Part shown: positions 60,031-64,000 of the stretch, piece by piece | Position numbering within the stretch: the stretch's first letter is position 1 | How the letters are laid out: each line of letters starts with the position of its first letter | NCBI GenBank assembly: GCA_946800325.1 | Contig: OX326961.1 | Coordinates: forward strand, 5,868,655-5,932,654 | DNA: 64,000 nt | Direction of reading: 5' to 3' | Source of the DNA: Luzula sylvatica | Lineage: Eukaryota; Streptophyta; Magnoliopsida; Poales; Juncaceae | Made by a program: the position numbers and the translations under genes | Notes under the pieces: generated by a model | Seen by the model: the letters and a program-made list of their open reading frames with translations, nothing else | What the model was told of the DNA's origin: nothing | The model's database searches: none

Positions 60031-61005
60031 TGTTGGGGAATATCCCCGGCCCCGGGCCCGCGCAGCGGATATGTAGGCCCGGTCCGATTCCCCGATTCCC
60101 GAGATCACGCCACGACTTCGAGGGTACGATGCAAATAGAAGGTTAGATCCATACCAGTTCCAAATTGATGGAACACGAAGGGTTGATCGCTGCCTCCTAT
60201 TCCTTCGGTCACGTTGGTGACTTTACGCGCGTCCCATACCGTGCGTCCTTCACCGTTCGTTCCCGTTCTTCGATCCTTCGGTTCGATCACAACGGAGAGC
60301 CCCAAGTGTTGCTCCTCCACACGTATCCACCTTGAGTCGGAAGACGCCGGACACGGATACACCTGCCTAGACGATGTATCGGTGCACTTGCTTGATCTCG
60401 ATCGATTCTCTATTAATCTCTCTTCGTGCCTTTTCACTCACAAAAGATCAAATCTGAATTTGCTCTTTTCTTGTGTCTTGGGCAGAATATTGCTTTGAAT
60501 TACTTCTGAATTCCTTAGTGAAGATGAGAGAGAAAATCCTATTTATACCTAATAGGATAAGGATTAGCCAAAAGGCATGTATATCCAATATACACCCTTT
60601 CACACAGAAAACTGTATGAACCTGTTCAGTATTCTGTCCAGACGAAATTGATAAATTTCTCTGACAGAAAATCAACCAACACGAAAGTTGTAGATAATCT
60701 TATTATCTACACAACCCAATTTGGCCCAGCCCAATTGGAGTTCGTATGCAAAAGTTATGACTGTTTTACTAACTGTATGTCATACTGTTGCACCCTTTCG
60801 GTATTTCACAGAAACGACACTTATACTTCGTTCATATGAAATATATTTCTACATGAAGGTTATAGATAATCTAATTATCTATCTTACCCAATTTGAACCA
60901 TTCAAATCGGATTTTCCTACTGAAAGATATGGCTACGAATGTACGACTACATTCGTTTATCCTTGTGTACACTTTTACCGTTGATCCTGAAACTGTATTT
61001 CCTTC
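60031..61005 (-). mobile_element. 3' LTR of a Copia-type retrotransposon
   Basis: On the minus strand it begins TGAAGGAAATACAG (61005 leftward) and ends ATATTCCCCAACA (60031). It aligns over its length with the solo LTR at 28715-29721. A purine-rich tract GAGTGGGAGAC directly precedes it, the expected polypurine tract. The left 5-bp flank is AATTT. The other LTR lies beyond the window. TATA box at 60540-60547. Confidence 0.88.
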
Positions 61006-61016
61006 AGTCTCCCACT
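61006..61016 (-). other. Polypurine tract of the Copia element
   Basis: The minus-strand sequence GAGTGGGAGAC immediately upstream of the 3' LTR would be the site of plus-strand DNA priming. Confidence 0.7.
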
Positions 61017-62390
61017 CAATTTCAGATCTACCTAAAAGGTACTCATGCATATCCAATACGCACGATTTTAGAGAATATAGCTCGCGTATCAAATACCAAG
61101 CTATGCACATCCTATGTGCCAATTTTGTGATCAAGCCCGACTTAGTACGACTCGTTGTGTGACCATGTAGGTTCGACTTAACGATGGCAGTAGGTTGTTT
61201 CCAATACCTACAAGCTCATGAGCGGGATCTAGTCACTCCATCATAGCTACCCATGTTAAACGAATAATGATTGTGATCATTGTGCCTATCTCGAATAGCG
61301 GTTACTAGTTCTCTTGTTTGCGATATCCGTTAATCAAAAGGCATGGTAATAGTCATCCTTATAATTTGATTAACTACACTTATTCCCCGATTCCGAGTTG
61401 AGTTAACAAATTTCAATCGATATTAACCATTAATATCATTGACTGCGGCCGCAGGTTTCGTTAATCGACTCATCGAGCGGCGCCTAAGAGATATCTCTTC
61501 CTTTCGGAATAAACAATTCCTATCTTGGAGACTCACATTGAATTCCGTGTTTCGGACAATACCCAATGATGACCCTTTTAACTCCCTGTTACGGTGAGCG
61601 TAAGATCATATCAAAGCATTGTGTTACGCACGAAACGCAATCAATGATCCCCTCAAGTTTGAAGAATCTAAAACCCCATCCGTCGCAAGTCCATCTATAA
61701 TGACTAAACCATGTCATGGTCTCGCGGCTTCGGTCATATCCAATACATGTAACCTAACATATATCTACGTTCCCGATTCGACAAACTCCTTTGTCCCATG
61801 ATTAGCAAAACATAATCATCTCCTCGGCAAACGTACTAGTGTACGCGTTCAGTCTATTCCCTTGTAATAGTAATGCTTCTCTCTTAAGCAAACTGACCCG
61901 CGACTAGGGATGTTTAGAAATGACACTTTAAGTGTGACGGTTTCGCTGCACATAGTCCTCAACCATGTCGACGTCCACACAAGTTCAAATCAAGGTTCAT
62001 GTAACAATCATATTACACAACCCAGCACACAGTTTTCATATAAGGTGAATGCATATTAATTTAAGTAAACAAAATTTTAAAAGGGATGCATTCATATGGA
62101 CTAAGTATTTGGGTGATACAACGTTTACCTATGGGTATCTCCATACCCATAACCTGCGAGGACTATCGTATTAGATAACTACACTCTACTCTCTTCTTCC
62201 TCCTCTAGGTATCTCCATACCCATAGTCATCGCATGACAGTCACGCGCGACTAGAGAGAGCGGTTTTGTAAACGGGTCCGCACGTTCCCGCTAGTGTTAA
62301 TCATCATCAGGATTGGAACATTTCCAATACCTACGATCACATCTTTTCACAAAATTTCATGGATCAAATGAAATTTTCTGAGTATTGGCT
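61017..62390 (-). mobile_element. Copia element: long non-coding region between pol and 3' LTR
   Basis: About 1.4 kb between the RNase H remnant and the polypurine tract, normal-looking in base composition but without a coding frame on either strand. At 62130-62151 TATGGGTAT-CTCC-ATACCCATA forms a perfect 9-bp hairpin, and a decayed second copy is at about 62203-62225. Unusually long compared with compact Copia elements. Confidence 0.7.
62130..62151. other. 9-bp perfect hairpin in the Copia 3' region
   Basis: TATGGGTAT and ATACCCATA around a CTCC loop. The phrase GGTATCTCCATACCCATA recurs about 73 bp downstream in degraded form. Confidence 0.75.
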
Positions 62391-62391
62391 A

Positions 62392-64000
62392 GAAGTGGTT
62401 GTGACCTCGGCATTTTTGGCTTGTACTATTGCGTCTAACGCAATAAACAACCATAAATCCGATAACTCGTGACTACTAGAGTTTGGTCATGTATCCTTGA
62501 TCCATACCACTTCCTTTTGCGATTAATAACCGCAATATACTCGCCACCGTAAATAGAATCATAAACTATTGGTCTTGTGGAACCTTTCCACATAACCGTG
62601 TTTTCATTTAAGCAAAACATGTACACACTTTGTGATCGAAAGTCGTGCTACATATTTGGACGTGCTTCATCTTTGGAAACTGTTGTTTGTTATAACTCTT
62701 TATAACCAACACGTCCTCCACACCATTATAGATAATAAATCCTGAATTCTTTCGCAAAGTATTCAAGGATAAACTTCACCTCTATCAATACAAATCTCGA
62801 TGGGTTTTAAATATACATAACTATTATGTATATATTTGTATAACCATTATACAATCACAAGAGTTAGTCTCATGTAATCGAATTACATTCAAACTCATGT
62901 GATTCCCATGAATTTTATTGACGGTGAACTAGACGCTTTATTTGTATGACAGATAGCCACATACATATCATGACAGATATAATAGATCCTAACATCAAAT
63001 GTAAGGCATCATATTATTACTTTTCGCGCTGCTTGATGTCTCACATCGAGCCGTTGAAAATTTCTGCCATTCGACATTTCGATTTATCGCCTCCAAGGAG
63101 TTTACATGTTGAAAACCATTTTCAACAATATGTCGATATATGTGCTATAACATAGAACGAGAAACTTTTTAGATCTATCCTATAGATCTTCACGCTTAAT
63201 TCATAAGCGGTCTCGTCTAAATCCTTTGTCGTTACAAGAAATATAGCGCAGCTCCCACTAACCTTCATGTGTACACAAAGTTTCCATTCGTTTCGACAAT
63301 TTTATAACAGTTTATAATTTTGTCAAAACGAATATTCCAATTCCGAGAAGCTTTCTCTAATCCATCATATGGATCGTTAAAGCGTGCATATCTTATCCCC
63401 GATTCTTATGAATCGACAAAACCGTAAGGTTGTGTCAAGTACACATCCTTTCATAAAATTTCTGTCAAGAAATTCGGTTTTGACATCCATTTGGCCACAT
63501 CACATAGTCATAATACGCGACCATGGCAAGCAGAATTTCGAGAATGGGAAAGCATGGCAACAAGCGAAAACGTTTCTTCATAGTCCGACTATGAATTGCA
63601 TGAAACTTTTCGCAAAAAGCCTCGCTTTACATATATGCGTATTCCTATCCATGTCGGTTCTTCATCTTGAAAAACCCACTCACATTTCACGGGTCTAACC
63701 TAGAAAGTAATGAAATCAAGTTCTAAACTTGATAATTCACATGGATCGAATCTCAGACTTCATGACACCATGTCATGTGGAATCAACTTTTCATAGCATC
63801 CTTGTAGGATATCGAATCATCATATGATTGCAATCTATCATCATTAGCCACGATAAATCCGTATTTACCGGCTTATGATATAGCCTACTTGATCTACGAA
63901 AAATTCCTTTGTGTGTTCGACTTGCGTTCATCAACTCTTGATGAACCCATGTCAACTTTCATCGGTACAATGTTCATTTTTAAATCACGAACTCTTTCGT
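62392..64000 (-). pseudogene. Degenerate Copia reverse transcriptase and RNase H (runs off the window)
   Basis: Minus-strand fragments follow Copia pol order from the right edge: SYKDAMKS (63810), VRPVKCEWVFQ (63690), KARLFAKSF (63625), MWQMDVKTEFL (63490), DVYLTQPYGFVDS (63440), then EKASRNWNIRFDK (63360). RNase H follows: FCLNENTVMWKGS (62610), GGEYIAVI (62545) and IVQAKNAEVTTTS (62430). These correspond to RT motifs KARLVAKG, QMDVKTAFL and YGLKQASR, and to RNase H SWKSSKQ, EAEYIA and the D-N region. The order RT then RNase H next to the 3' LTR fits Copia, though Gypsy has the same local order; the motif wording decides for Copia. YVDD is not readable. Stops and frameshifts occur every few dozen codons. 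Confidence 0.87.

Overview
This window looks like nuclear DNA of a flowering plant, probably a eudicot. It is strongly A+T-rich and I see no intact long ORF. The introns that can be read have GT-AG borders and T-rich acceptors, and the mobile elements are plant types: Helitrons with CTRR ends, hAT-type elements with 8-bp target duplications, Copia LTR elements and an L1-type LINE. No rRNA, tRNA, organellar insertion or complete host gene was recognised. Genus cannot be fixed from the sequence alone.

The dominant theme is Helitrons. Twelve sites have a GC-rich hairpin followed within about 5-10 nt by CTAG, CTAA or a decayed form, next to T: 10, 9074, 16809, 18906, 19431, 28644, 35156, 36995, 46970, 48109, 49569 and 53618. 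Three elements can be bounded at both ends: copy A (10-1907), its near-identical sister copy B (36995-39172), and a 5-kb element (19431-24487). Several Helitrons carry internal minisatellites or intron-containing pieces of host genes: a UBA-like exon joined to a receptor-like kinase, a kinesin-5 motor domain, and a multi-exon gene I cannot name.

Layout. 0-2.3 kb: Helitron A inside a dispersed repeat. 2.3-6.5 kb: A+T-rich, unassigned. 6.5-9.1 kb: chimeric captured gene ending at a Helitron terminus. 9-17 kb: unassigned DNA, a small hAT MITE, a tandem array and a foldback MITE. 17-25.5 kb: a Helitron end, a 73-bp array and the 5-kb Helitron that splits it. 26-35 kb: a Helitron end, a Copia solo LTR with intact 5-bp target duplication, microsatellites and a second small MITE. 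35.4-42 kb: a LINE endonuclease fragment, a third MITE copy interrupted by Helitron B, and two opposed foldback MITEs. 44-51 kb: exon-like fragments, a GT-rich tract split by a 1.76-kb hAT-like element, a very GC-rich minisatellite, an LTR/primer-site remnant, and a second hAT-like copy in inverted orientation. 51-53.6 kb: kinesin-5 pseudogene ending at a Helitron terminus. 55 kb: F-box/LRR-like pseudogene. 57-59.3 kb: a duplicated exon-bearing segment. 60-64 kb: the 3' part of a degenerate Copia element whose LTR is related to the solo LTR at 28.7 kb.

The host-gene pieces carry stops, frameshifts or deletions, so no functional pathway is encoded here. The value of the window is a readable nesting history: Helitron in MITE, Helitron in tandem array, solo LTR beside a Helitron end, hAT in microsatellite, and a Helitron end inside both hAT copies.
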